From Amoebophrya sp. A120 (Eukaryota; Sar; Dinophyceae; Syndiniales; Amoebophryaceae), in NCBI GenBank assembly GCA_905178155.1, contig CAJINV010000007.1, positions 814,627 to 878,626 on the forward strand: 64,000 bases of DNA, given 5' to 3'. This document shows, in pieces, positions 1-11,258 of the stretch; within the stretch, counting starts at the first letter, position 1, and each line of letters starts with the position of its first letter. A program made the position numbers and the translations under genes. The notes under the pieces were generated by a model that did no database searches, had not been told where the DNA came from, and was given only the letters and a program-made list of their open reading frames with translations.

Positions 1-2
1 CG

Positions 3-1888
3 CCCGCTGCTGCCTCCAGTAGCGGCTCTAATCTCGCCGATCCCGGGCCGAGTCCTATCCCGGAGTCCATCGACGAGCAGACCGCAGAGTTAATTAATCT
101 TTTATCTGATGTTATCGAGCTACCGGAGGAAACCCCCGCAGGAGGCGCCGAAGCGCAGCCAGCGGGTGAGAACCCCGCAGCCAGTTCTAGCGCAGCACCA
201 GCCACGGCGAGTGCAGGACACACGTCCACAGCACTTGTAGTCGACGATGGCTGGGTCGGTGACGATGAGCTGGAAGAATACGACTTCGTCACGGCGTCAG
301 AGGCAGAATCGGAGACGATGGACATTGACCAGCAAATTAACCAAATCATGCTGAACTCGATGTCCGCACCAAACAGGAAAAAAGTAATCAAGGAATCGAA
401 AACCTGGGACAGTTTCGCGCGCGGCGTGACGAAACTCGATCTCGATTTATTCCCGAACGCCATTGCGTTCTTCGACGATCTACCGCTAGACGCGACCGTG
501 AAAGAGATGACTTCCGCGCAGCTCGACTCGTTTGTGTCGCAAAGCATCGCGGAATCCACAGCAAAAACATACCAATCCTTCCTCTCCGTAGTCGTGCCGG
601 AGGTCTGTGACCTCGCGGGAAAAATAATCTGGCCGGTAAAATCGGAAAGGCAGGCGATCGCGTTCTTCTGCTTGTACCAGATGGCCATGCGGAAGAACCA
701 CAAGGACAAATTAGTCGACGGCAAAATAAAATGGGGCAATTTCACGACGCTGCAGGCCGCAATCAACGTGTACAATTCCACCAGGCCGGAGTTATGCGAC
801 TACAGCCTGTCCAACAAGACGTTGCTTTTCTACAGACTGTGGAGATCCTTCAAGAACTTGGCGTACCACGCGCCCCGGTCGCGAAAATTGCCGATAAAGT
901 TTGAGGAAGTCATGCTAGTAATCCAGCAAGCCTACAAACAATTCAAGGAAGCGCACAAGTCGATAGACTGGGACGAAGCCCAGCCCGCGTTCAACCGGGT
1001 GACGATTTCGGCCGCGCCGCAGGCGCCGCCACGATCGGACCTCAGAAACCGGAAGTCGCGAACAAGTTGAAGAAGGCTATCGCGCTGCAGAGCGTCTGCA
1101 TAATCGCCATCGGTTTTTTCGGCGTCAGGAGAAGCGCTGAAATCAGGGAGCTGGAGTACAGCGACGTGGTCAAACACCGCATGAGCAGCGGCGAAATCTA
1201 CTTCGAAGTGCGAACAAAATTCGCCAAAAGCGATCGGTTTGGGAGGCAGTCTTACTGCGTCATCCCCGCCCTAATCTCACCGGTAGTCATGACGTGGAAG
1301 AAATGGGCAAGCGGTTTCATCGCGCACCACTCTAATCGAAGATACGCAGAAGCCGACCACCCGTTTTTCTTCGGCATAGGTGCCACGAACTACAAGGGCC
1401 GGGGAAAGAAAGTCAGCAAAGACTTCGTTCGCCACCACGTGAAAGAACAGTTCGTGTACGCGAGGAAGGGTACTTTCCAAGGTTCCGTGTCACTGCGACA
1501 CTCGGGCGCCCAGTTCTACCGGGACTCGGACCCGCGCGGTGAAGTGGCATTTTCCCAGGGCGGCTGGCGCAATAGCATGTGCCTAGATGGGACGTACGCC
1601 CCAATCAGGCACGACCACCTAATCTCACTCGTCAATCAATACTCGCAATCGGCCGCGAAGAGGTCTGAACAAGTTATGATAGTAATCGAATGCGAGAGAA
1701 CCTGGGCGCTCCCGCCGTCCTCGGTTTCCAAGCTCGGGGCATTGGAAAGCGCTACGCGGAGATTGAGCAGCAATTTCATCTCGCGCGCCGCGATCGAGAC
1801 ACACGCACCAAAGATCGCTGCAGGCCTGTTAAACGGCTCCATCAAGCCACAGTGCTTCCGCATTTTCCATGAGATCCTGTGCAACTAA
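3..1888 (+). CDS. tyrosine recombinase of a DIRS-like retroelement (5' partial, frameshifted)
   Basis: The frame is open from the left edge (codons at 3, 6, 9...) to a TGA at 1068-1070, so the true start lies outside the window; the first ATG at 318 is only internal. The upstream part is Ser/Ala/Pro-rich and then acidic (VVDDGWVGDDELEEYDF). From about 1040 the sense continues in the -1 frame (TTG at 1067 overlaps the TGA) to 1888. The second part has the tyrosine-recombinase signature: GFFGVRRSAEI (first Arg), SLRHSGA (second Arg), GGWRN, and GTYAP for the nucleophile Tyr. The usual His three residues before the second Arg is not seen. The enzyme would integrate the circular cDNA of the element. 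Whether the frame change is programmed or a decay mutation cannot be told from one copy. Confidence 0.75.
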
Positions 1889-2174
1889 TCTCCGCTGTCT
1901 CATACTGTATTTTTGTTGAAGCAACTGGGCGCGTTTTTTTGTTAAAAAGACGAAGGTGACGTCGACCAAAGGTAATTTTTTTCAAGAAAAAAATACGAGT
2001 TGCACGCAATCCGACATCGAGACATGAGATGCTAGATCCTCCCTTTCGAGCCTTTGTGTTCCGCAGTGCCCGCGTTGGCTGAGCAATCATTTCGGAGAGC
2101 AGGCACAGCGCCGCTGAAGCCGCTTCCTAATCTTTGCCTCTCTCGTTTTGCGTTAGGACGTGTTTCAGTAATCC
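1889..2174. other. spacer between recombinase and RT ORFs
   Basis: This 286-bp gap holds no convincing ORF. It begins with T-rich and A-rich runs after the recombinase stop and leads to the RT start codon. No promoter or repeat was recognised. Confidence 0.4.
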
Positions 2175-5100
2175 ATGCTAGGTCGGAAAAAAGATGGCAG
2201 CAGGCTTCCCACCATATGGGAGGAGGACCCGCATAGCCCGCGCGCGAGAGCTTCGAATAAGCGCTCGGCACCTGCGAGCACGTCGCCGTCGCCCGCAGGC
2301 CCCGCCACAGCAGCCGCGCACGATATCCACAGCACGGGGTACACAGGTGTAGCAGGCACCAGTCGCCCACCGGCAGCGCATATCAAGACGGGTTTCAAGT
2401 TCCGCACTAGGCACAGGGAGCCGATCCCGGGGGTGCACAGCGGGGCGACGCAAGAAGAAATTAGTCTGGGTCTCAACCCGAAGTCAAGCCATACCTTCCA
2501 TGAGTACATCCACGCCGGATGTCCCACGACGTCCGACGAGATCGCTGACTTCGTCGCGTCACTGCCGGGGCCGGACGACGAGTGGCGCCGCGCAGAGGAC
2601 ATGTGCATGATCGAGGGGAACTCCCTCAACTTAGAAAACTGCATCAGGTACGGTGTCCCACCGGCAAAAATACTGGAGTGGTTCGGTGGCTACAGGTTCG
2701 ACATGACAGACCCAGACATGGCGATAACGAGGCAGCAGAACTACAGCAACGCATTCGACTACGCTGAACTTTTCACGGACGAAGTATACCGCTTCTGGCG
2801 CGACCGGAAGCTAGTCCTGTACGACGTGAAAAGGGAGAACACCTTGGGGCACCCAGATAGTCTCATGATCGCCCCCGCCACAATCCTAATCCAAAAATGG
2901 GGGCAGAAGCTGAGACTAGTCACCGACTGGAGCTCCAAGGGCACTATGCTTAATCCATCCATCTACCCGCCGCCAGTGGACTACAGTAACATCCAGCGCC
3001 TCCTTTGGGACATGCAACCGCTGGCATGGTTAATCGGACTAGACTGGAAGGATTGTTTTGCACACTGGCCGCTGTGCCCCGAGCACAGGCGTTTCTTCGG
3101 CATGGACCTCCCACACACGGAGAATTCCGGGTGCCACTGCTTCATGCCTTTCGGTGTGAAGCCGGCGCCCGGCGTCAATGATGCAAACATAAAAACCATG
3201 ATTGCATGCGGAATCAACGCCGGGATTCGGGCCCAGTCGTGCGATTACGTCGACGACGTCCGAGCGCTGTTGAAGCACATGCAAAACAGCAAAGAGGAAC
3301 TCCAGAAAGAACTCGACAAAATGTTTGTAGTTTACCAGCAACTGGGAGCCATCCTGCATACCAAGCCGGGGAAGCTAATCAAACCGACCCAAGTCTGCCC
3401 TTGGCTCGGGCTAGTAATCAACACAGTGCTGATGCGGGTTTACATCGAGAAGGAGCGTCTCGATTCGTACATCGCGGACGTCACAGAATTCCTGCGTATC
3501 GTCGACGACGCGAAGAGCAAGAAGGCTGAGAACCCGAGGGCCAAGGACCTCGCGGCTGTCGCGGGCAAACTGCAGTCTGTGACCATCGTAGTCCACAACG
3601 GGCCTCTGCACCATCTGCATGAAGATCTGAAGAAGACGGGTGTGCATAAGAGGTGGCAGACTGACAAAAAATTCAACCCGCGCGTGCAAATTTCTGACAA
3701 ATCCGTAGATCAGTTGAAATGGTGGCTTCGAGTGCTCCAAGCTAACCCGTACGCCAAAATCTTCACAAGTCGGCCACTCCACAGGGAGCACACGCAGCAG
3801 GTTTCCTGTTTCCTGTGGCGCTCGGATATCCTAGACCACGGACCGCAATTCCTCAGGTCGCTGCCCCCCGCACGCTTCACCGTTATCCACGGCGACGCAT
3901 CCACGACGGTGGGCATGTGGGGCGGTACTATCTCTGGAATCAAGGAGACGTTCCAAGGCAAGTACCCGCCGGGAATCGCGATATCGAGTATCAACGTGAA
4001 GGAGTCGTTCGCGCTCCTGATGTTAATCAAAGCCGCGAACAAAAACCAAGTCCGCATGCGCGACCAGCTTCTAATGTACTACACGGACAACGTCACTTCA
4101 AAGCGAGTCGCAAACAAGGGATCCTACCACGACCCCCTGCTCGCGGATATCTCCAGCGAACTACGGGAACAGTTAATCCTCTACGGCAACGAACTAATCG
4201 GCGCGAAGATCGACGGGGACGCAAACCCTGTCGCGGATTGCCTTTCCAGGTTCGCCGACGAGCTCCTCGCGTTTCGCGACCCGTGTCCAGAAAGACGCTT
4301 CAACGCCAGGGCCTGGGGCTCTATCTCCGCGAAGTTCAAAGGCATGTCCTTCGAAGGTTTCACCGCCGGGGACAACGACCCACTGGCGAGAATCGGGAAG
4401 AAGTACAACGAGCGCGTCCCGGTTTTCCACCACTACAACGAGTGGGAGGCGGGCAGATCGTGGTGGTTCCCACCGATCTCAATAATCTTCCCTGTAATCA
4501 AGTACATCAACAAACTCGTACACACAGTGCCCCTGGAAGCAAGGCCGAGGATAGCGCTGTGTGTCCCGAAGCTCGGCGACAGGTTCACGAAACTACTGGC
4601 GCCGCTGCTGCTCGCGATGACGTTTAAGCAGGGCACGCAGTGCTTTGAAAAAGCTTCTGGCGAAAAAGTCACCGCTGAGGACACTTTCTTCGTCTACTCG
4701 ACGGCCCCGCTTCCGCTGTGGAGCGTCGACAGAAACAAGTATAATCTCGCCCCGCAGGTTGAACGACTCAGGGGCTCCGCAAAATGGAAATACCAGCTTA
4801 ATCTACTCGAAAAACCAATAATCGGAGGGCTCGGTGAGGGTGAAGAAGATTTTTTCATCCACATCTGCCCGGTGATGCCGGTAGAAACACCGAAAGGTGT
4901 CGCCGCGGCGCTCTACAAGCTCTTCCCAGCAGCGTCGAGGTACCACGAGCCCGTGGAAGCCAAGCCGTTCGGCGGCTTCGAGCAGCGCGGTCGGGTGGTC
5001 AACTGTTATGCAATGTTTAACAAAGGCCCCCCCCGGGGAACATTGCTGCACAATTACAAGGGGAATTACTATGACGACTCGAGCGACGCCAGGCGCGACC

Positions 5101-5327
5101 GGTTTCAAAAGATCATGTGCGATCTCGCGGCTGCCCTCGTAAGCACCCACGCAGCCCGCAAACAGCAAGGCTACTCGGGCACCACCGTCGGCATCCCGCT
5201 GAACATCGGGACGGGGTACAACGGGGGGAAAGTTGAGGACTACGCTTTAATCCTAGACAGATTTGCAAAAGACACTAAGCCTACTGGCATCAAAGTCAAC
5301 TTCTACCTGCCGGAACAGAAGCCGTAA
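2175..5327 (+). CDS. reverse transcriptase-RNase H-methyltransferase-like polyprotein of a DIRS-like element
   Basis: This intact 1050-aa ORF copies the element RNA into DNA. Residues ~1-110 are a low-complexity leader. The RT domain lies around residues 200-430, with LVTDWSSKGTMLN, IGLDWKDCFAHW (catalytic Asp) and DYVDD near 356 as the polymerase active site. RNase H follows, with VIHGDAST (~570), KESFALLML (~609), YYTDN (~635) and PVADCLSRF (~687). After RNase H, SWWFPPISIIFPV (~763) and ALCVPKLGDRF resemble the NPPF/DPPW-type methyltransferase-like tail of DIRS elements, but the Asn/Asp before PP is Phe, so activity is doubtful. No protease or DDE integrase is visible, which fits a tyrosine-recombinase retroelement. 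The recombinase lies upstream rather than downstream. There is no introner in the element. The ATG at 2175 is the first in the open frame. Confidence 0.88.
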   Translation: MLGRKKDGSRLPTIWEEDPHSPRARASNKRSAPASTSPSPAGPATAAAHDIHSTGYTGVAGTSRPPAAHIKTGFKFRTRHREPIPGVHSGATQEEISLGLNPKSSHTFHEYIHAGCPTTSDEIADFVASLPGPDDEWRRAEDMCMIEGNSLNLENCIRYGVPPAKILEWFGGYRFDMTDPDMAITRQQNYSNAFDYAELFTDEVYRFWRDRKLVLYDVKRENTLGHPDSLMIAPATILIQKWGQKLRLVTDWSSKGTMLNPSIYPPPVDYSNIQRLLWDMQPLAWLIGLDWKDCFAHWPLCPEHRRFFGMDLPHTENSGCHCFMPFGVKPAPGVNDANIKTMIACGINAGIRAQSCDYVDDVRALLKHMQNSKEELQKELDKMFVVYQQLGAILHTKPGKLIKPTQVCPWLGLVINTVLMRVYIEKERLDSYIADVTEFLRIVDDAKSKKAENPRAKDLAAVAGKLQSVTIVVHNGPLHHLHEDLKKTGVHKRWQTDKKFNPRVQISDKSVDQLKWWLRVLQANPYAKIFTSRPLHREHTQQVSCFLWRSDILDHGPQFLRSLPPARFTVIHGDASTTVGMWGGTISGIKETFQGKYPPGIAISSINVKESFALLMLIKAANKNQVRMRDQLLMYYTDNVTSKRVANKGSYHDPLLADISSELREQLILYGNELIGAKIDGDANPVADCLSRFADELLAFRDPCPERRFNARAWGSISAKFKGMSFEGFTAGDNDPLARIGKKYNERVPVFHHYNEWEAGRSWWFPPISIIFPVIKYINKLVHTVPLEARPRIALCVPKLGDRFTKLLAPLLLAMTFKQGTQCFEKASGEKVTAEDTFFVYSTAPLPLWSVDRNKYNLAPQVERLRGSAKWKYQLNLLEKPIIGGLGEGEEDFFIHICPVMPVETPKGVAAALYKLFPAASRYHEPVEAKPFGGFEQRGRVVNCYAMFNKGPPRGTLLHNYKGNYYDDSSDARRDRFQKIMCDLAAALVSTHAARKQQGYSGTTVGIPLNIGTGYNGGKVEDYALILDRFAKDTKPTGIKVNFYLPEQKP

Positions 5328-5457
5328 TTCCAACACTCGACGTGAGTCGTATTTTTTCTTCAATCGAAAAATGAAAGAAGTCATACTCTCGGAGCAAAAT
5401 TTCTCCACGGAGTCACAAACTATTCGCGCTGGCGCGTTTACTACAGTGCCTAAGGTG

Positions 5458-5616
5458 GCTAAGCTCTCGCGCCTCGACAGCTCCGGTTGTCGCCTCGTGT
5501 CGCTGAGATCATCAGTCTCTCTCTTATTCGCGACTGAGGTTGTTTTAGGGCGAGCCCGACGTGCCGGCAAATGGGCAACATAACGAATCGATCTTTTCAT
5601 AGTGATCAAAGTTATG
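5458..5616 (+). repeat. 159-bp direct repeat, copy 1 (behind the RT ORF)
   Basis: Matches 6009-6167 with one mismatch (5611). It starts 131 bp after the RT stop codon. Two near-identical repeats downstream of an RT-RNase H ORF are what the split direct repeats (B1-A2-B2) of tyrosine-recombinase retroelements look like; the matching left-end copy would be outside the window. Confidence 0.75.
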
Positions 5617-6008
5617 GACTCTGAGTAGCGCGTAGCGGTTCGTTTGAGTTCCAATTTTGAGAGCGGTATTAGATCGTGTTCGTTTTGTTCCCAGTGTTCT
5701 CGTAGAGTATTTGCCGGGGTCTGGTACACGCATCCGGGGTATAAACAACGTGTCCATAATCCTTTAATCCTAATCGCTAATCCTAGTCGTATTCGCAATC
5801 ATAATCAAAAATTTTCTTTTTACCCACCCTCCCACACCTCAGCGAGCGTGGCTTAGTCTACGTCCAATCCACTAATCGCCGCAGAACACCCATTCAAAGT
5901 CTAACTCTGAAAATCTTATTCGTCTTTCGTTAAACTTGTGTCTGTGACATGTTCTAATACCAATCTTACTGTCACGTCCCCTCGCCCTTCAACAGGGTGC
6001 GAAGGCTT

Positions 6009-6167
6009 GCTAAGCTCTCGCGCCTCGACAGCTCCGGTTGTCGCCTCGTGTCGCTGAGATCATCAGTCTCTCTCTTATTCGCGACTGAGGTTGTTTTAGG
6101 GCGAGCCCGACGTGCCGGCAAATGGGCAACATAACGAATCGATCTTTTCATAGTGATCAAAATTATG
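6009..6167 (+). repeat. 159-bp direct repeat, copy 2
   Basis: Second copy of the repeat at 5458-5616, displaced by exactly 551 bp. The near-perfect identity implies a recent event or homogenisation during transposition. The right end of the element is probably close to 6167. Confidence 0.75.
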
Positions 6168-7119
6168 CTCGGTATCTGTCATCATGAAAAATGCGAAATA
6201 GATGAAATAGCAGATCAAATTCGAATTCCTGTGCCGGTCGACGCCAGTAGCATGCACTTGGGATGGTCACCCACCGAAGATCCCTAAAGACGGCCACCAA
6301 AGTTCAAATATTTGATCGAGAAATAATCTTCCACAACGACGATCAGACTCATAGGAAAAAAAAAACTTCTAAAGACCACGAAAATGAAGAATAAGATCCG
6401 CAATAAATAGAAAATATGAAGATCAAGATGGATCTCGTTCGGAGCAAATGATCTGTCGTGATGCAACGCCAGTTCTTGTGTAGGAACAGCGTCTGATCAA
6501 TTTGCACGAGAGAGTTAACCTTTACCACATCTTCATTCTTCCCTTATTGTTTCCAGGGAGTGTTGCTTATTTCGCACCTAATGCACGATTTCTGCTCTGA
6601 TGCACACACTAACACTAAGTATTGACTATACTTAAGCCAAAACTTACAGCCGTTTGTTGTTTATCGCTTCGCACTTTTTTTCAAGACCAACGCTTCTATA
6701 CTTTTATCAAGCACGAGGACGAAAAATCAAGACTTCACGACACGTGTTTTAATTCAAGGAGTACGACGCGTAAGCAGTTTAGCGCTATCTTTTGAGCAGT
6801 TGTGTTTTTTGTTTTTAGTGGAGTTGATGTGTATAATTTATTGTTTTGATAGGTTTTGCTTTTGTAGTTTGACCGCAGGGTTGTGGTTGACCATCCCAAC
6901 GTTCACAAAAGAGGACAGTCTTGTTTTGTCAAAAGGATTTTTTGGAATATTCAGATTCACTACTAGTTAGACGAAAGCGGTTCATACGACCTTGGAATAA
7001 AGTTTTAGACAAGGTGCTTTTTTTTTTTGAATTTGTAATGTTCAGTTTTAAGATTGCCTGCAGCTGTTGTGTAATGTGAAGAAGTACTAAACTATTGCCA
7101 GTATATTTCTCAATAGACC
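6168..7119. other. AT-rich intergenic region upstream of the glycosyltransferase gene
   Basis: No ORF longer than about 60 codons and no recognised element. It contains T runs and probably the 5' flank of the gene starting at 7120. Confidence 0.4.
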
Positions 7120-10100
7120 ATGCAGCCGGCGAGCATTTTGCACCGCGACTGCGATCCGAAGCACCAGCACGATCACTTGCATGTGCACTTTGCGGACAAT
7201 AAGGAAATAAATTCCCTACCTAGCGACCACACATCACGTCAAGTCGCCATGGTGCCTGATCGTGCTGGTGGAGATCTAGATCATGCAACGACTGATGTAG
7301 TCAACACGTCAACAAAAAAGTTGGTATCGCCGCCACGTCGACCTTCCTCGCTGCACTATGATGATGAGGATCCACGACCTAGAACAATGGAGGCTCCTGC
7401 AGGAGAAAAAATAAATGTTGACAATAACTTTAACTCGACCTCCACGTACAACTACCCCGGTGCGGCCGCCCGGGACCACGAGAATGCGGCTCTACTGCTG
7501 AGTGCGGGAGATGAAGTTGTTGTACTAGTGGATACTACTAGTGCTACGAATGGTGCAGAAGTGGGACACGTTCATGAACATGCTGCTGCAGATCAGGAAC
7601 AGGAGATGGAGAATGATGAAACACAAACAACCCCCTCGTCCCGCGAAGGCTGTTGCCGGTGCACGAAAATGTGCGTCCTGATCCTTCTCCTCATATTTCT
7701 TGTCCTCGCAGGCGGTGCGTGCGTTTTCATTTTCGTTCCCTGGTTCGACGGTTGGACTGAATCCTGGTACACAAGATGGAGAAAAGGATGGGACGACTCT
7801 ATTACAGTGAAAAGTGCCCCCCACTCCTGAAATTGCAAAAATTTGTGATGCGAGGTTTCCAAATGAAAACTTTTCGTCATGCATGAAAGGAGTATGAATC
7901 TACTTTCTGATGCAGAGCCTAGGCGTGTATCGCATCGCCTGCATGACCAGCGCCGCTCTTGCTAGCGTCTTTTGCTATACAAATTTTTGCTATTCACGAT
8001 TGGGAACCTGTGATGCTGATAGATGCAAGAGGGCGAGTGTTTCACTTGGAAGGGTTTGCAATACAAACGCTCCCAAGTTCGGGGGTGGGAGCATTTTTCA
8101 TTGCAATAGACTCTCAACAGCCTTCATGGCCTTCTCAACCTGGTTCTCAATCTCAACACCACGTGGAGATCGACTACAACGACGGCCCAGGGGTGTGGCC
8201 AACAGCGGACTTAGAAAACGTTAAGGAACCAGTGGGAATGATGCACGAGAAATACCACGGCTTTTTGACCCAAGCCTCGATTGACTACGTGGAAAGGAAT
8301 TTCTACAAAAAAACTGTTGTTCCTGTTCCACCTGGTGGAGCACCACCACCTCCACCTCCGCCACAACCTCCTGTCCAGACGAAAATTCCGCGAAATCTGA
8401 TCCTCACGGCGTTTTTTGACGAAAAGGATGTGACCTTGGACGAGTTTTTGCGGTATCAGAAGTGGCGGGACCCGACAAAAACAGAAGGGTTTGCGCAGTG
8501 GGCCGAGTTGAACGCCGGACCGGGAAAGGAGTTTGAAGTGAAGTTCTTCAACCTGAATGCGGCCAGAGAGTACCTGCAGGAGCATTACAAAAAGGAGATG
8601 CTCTGGGCATTCGATGCGTTCGATACCTACTGCATGAAATCCGATTTGTTCCGCTTGCTAGTCCTGTACCGGGAAGGGGGGGTGTACATCGACTGGAAGC
8701 TCGCCCCGGTCGTCGACTGGGACAAGTTGTTGGAGATGGCGTTTTCCGGGACGGAAAAGTTCCGGTCTCCAAGAAAAGTGACGAGAGACCCAGTGACGAA
8801 AAGGGTCGTTTCGGAGGAAAAAATGCAGTCCAAGGACGACATTGGACTCATCTTCGCCTGCCAAGACTTCACGTTTTCGTTTGGGGTCGAAGACCCTAAC
8901 TTTTTCGAATCATTCCCGGCCATCAAGCAGTTGCCGAACTGGCCGAACCAAGACTCCTCACTACAAGGCTTGATGAACGCTTTCATCGCGGCGAAACCGC
9001 TAAACTTACTCCTCGGGGACATGATCTACCACTTATTCCGCCGCGTGGAATTGCACGCGTACGGAAACACCGTGTGGGATACCACGGGGCCGATAGGCCT
9101 CTACATCTCCTTACTCCGCGTAGACCCGGTATGGATGTGTCAGGTTTGAAATCGTCAGAGTTGAAATAGTTTGCCATGCATAAAATGGATGCCAGTTCAA
9201 GTGGCCCATGTTGGAGCCCAGTTTTCAAGTGGCCCATGACAAGTTTTGGTGGTACCTAAATCCAGTTTGTAATGCTGTTTGGGTAAAGAAGACGCCTTTT
9301 GTCATGCTACTTTAGCAGCTCTATTTCTACCCCTCAACAGGCTTGCAATATGCCTCCCTTGCCTACTCTCCAAGACAGGCGCTCTGTGGGTTGCATTTTA
9401 TGCATCACAAATTATTTCAACTTTGACGATTTCAATCCTGACGCTTCCATACCCGGCCACGAAAGTGACAAAAATGCCAGAGGTGCTGCAGCAGGCCCTC
9501 GCGCGGCACCAACTACGAGCCGCGCGAAGGACGTTGTTTCGAACCGGGGGGCAGATGACACAGACTTCACCTACTACACAGCGTCACCAGGGTTTAATAA
9601 ATCTTCAAAACCGTGCACAGACTAGTGCAGCTCCGAACAATTCGACGCCTTCAAACCTCGCCGGTTTCCTCGACTCTGCGCAGTGGACTATCCAACGACA
9701 AGCGCGGCGGAAAAACGGCGATGTGCTGGGAAAGTGGGAGTGTTCGCAGCTCCAGGGGGGGCCGGGCGACGCGGCGTTTCTGGTCTACAACGGAGGGAAG
9801 CACTGGTTTCCCAACCACGAAATCGCCTATTCCCATCCGGGGAATGACCCAGAGATGGATAAGCTCGCCGTGGTAAAAAACGTTTGGTCGGGCAAACACG
9901 CGGGCGGCGGATGGAACCACGACGGCACCCAAGCGCTGCCGTCCGACATCCCCCGCCACCTCAACGGGCGGAACTACATGGAAGACTGGAAGGAAAGGAA
10001 GTGGTTCGCAGCCAACTGCTACGCATTGCAAATATGTAGTCTGGGTCCTAGAAAGGATCGCAATTTGTGATGCGAATTCTACATCATGACGAAATCAAAA

Positions 10101-10384
10101 TCTGCCATGCATGGCCAGCAAAAGGTCCCATTTTTTCTGTATGCCGAGAAAAGAGGGGCGCATTAGGCAGCATTTGGAGAGCTGCTCGAAATAATTATCT
10201 GTGATGCTAAAGCTTTCATGCGGCCCGACGATATCCGGGTCTGGCAGAAACTGCATGACAAATCTCGCACCACTGCTCTTCCAGACGACCCAGACATAAT
10301 ATATTTGCATTTGATAACTGTTACGAGGAGGTTCCAGGGGTGTCATGGCCGGGCGTAGCGGATAAGGAGTACCAGTGTCGCTAA
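7120..10384 (+). CDS. membrane-anchored GT32-like glycosyltransferase
   Basis: Four exons (7120-7799, 8114-9129, 9457-10019, 10322-10384) sum to 774 codons, giving 773 aa. A hydrophilic N-terminus of ~183 residues precedes a membrane segment (VLILLLIFLVLAGGACVF, ~184-205), followed by a Pro-rich linker and the catalytic domain: a type II Golgi-type layout. PRNLILTAFFDE starts the fold; DAFDTYCMKSDLFRLLVLY and GGVYIDWKL match the nucleotide-sugar/metal-binding region of the GT32 (Och1-like) family, and WDTTGPIGL matches its later conserved block. The family motif is usually D-x-D; here the second Asp is Lys (DWK), so metal binding may be altered. It would add a sugar to glycoproteins or lipids in the secretory pathway. 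Donor and acceptor cannot be told. Three introners interrupt it. Confidence 0.8.
7800..8108. mobile_element. introner, single-copy type, in the glycosyltransferase gene
   Basis: The inverted ends carry AAAAGTGCCCCCCACTCC and GGGGGTGGGAGCATTTTT. The target duplication is GACTC (7795-7799 and 8109-8113). Removal joins ...KGWDDS to QQPSWPS in frame. Confidence 0.85.
9130..9451. mobile_element. introner family A in the glycosyltransferase gene
   Basis: Ends TATGGATGTGTCAGG / CCTGACGCTTCCATA; target duplication CCCGG. Removal joins ...RVDP to ATKVTKMPEV in frame. Confidence 0.88.
10020..10316. mobile_element. introner family C in the glycosyltransferase gene
   Basis: Family C ends with internal GTCTGGGTC and GACCCAGACA; flanks ACTGC/ACTGT (4 of 5). 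Removal restores ...AANCYEEVPG and a stop at 10382-10384. Confidence 0.82.
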
Positions 10385-11034
10385 GAAGGGCAAGCCAAGG
10401 GACGACGAGAAGCTGCGCAATGAATGCAAAAGCAAATAGTTGTACAAGGGTTTATAGTTTGTATAATATTGGTATTGCTGCATCAGCATCAATTGGCTAG
10501 TACGAGTAGTTTTTTGGGAAGATGATGTTCGTTTTGCAGCTTCTCTTGGAAGAACATTAACAAGAATAAATCTACTAAATGGTGAAGAACTGTATAATTA
10601 TTTTCGCTTTCTGTTTATTCTCGCTTGGCCGTTCTCCCACCACAAGATTCAGATTCCCATATACTTTTCAGCGACAATATTACATGCATATCCATATTGT
10701 TTATCATTGATGTTGACATAGATTTCGATCTCTCTGGAGTATTTATCTATCTGAAAGCGATGAAACTCTTGGAAAAGTTCATACCTGGCAGCACTCTACT
10801 TGAGGACCTCCGATTTATGAATTTTCAGGAAGTTGATGTCGTCGAGAAAAAGCTTACAGGTTTAGAGTTTAGCATTGCATGTTAGCATGCAGGTGAGAAG
10901 GATGAGATAGAGATTGAAATTGCAAAGGATCTTTTACTATGGCCTCGAATTTTTTTTTTGATCCATGTCATGCCCGGGCAGCACGGAAAGAAAGATAAAG
11001 AAGTAGTATCCTCGAGTCGAGAAGTTTATTTTGA

Positions 11035-11067
11035 AAAGAAGTTGTTTATCAGATAAACAACTTCTTT
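11035..11067. repeat. near-perfect palindrome, 16-bp arms
   Basis: AAAGAAGTTGTTTATC is followed by one base and its exact reverse complement. RNA from it would fold into a strong hairpin. It lies ~650 bp behind the glycosyltransferase stop, so a role in 3' end formation is not supported by position. Confidence 0.8.
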
Positions 11068-11258
11068 GCATCAAAATGATTTCTGTTTTGAAAACAAGTC
11101 AAACTACTTACCCCTGTGTAAAATTTTAGTATATTTCCCTCCCAAATTTACATGATCTTCAAGTAAAGATAATCATGTTCTTCATGCCGTGTATAATCAG
11201 AACCACCATTTAGCAGATCATATCATCGTGAGACGATGTACAACTAGGCGACACAACA

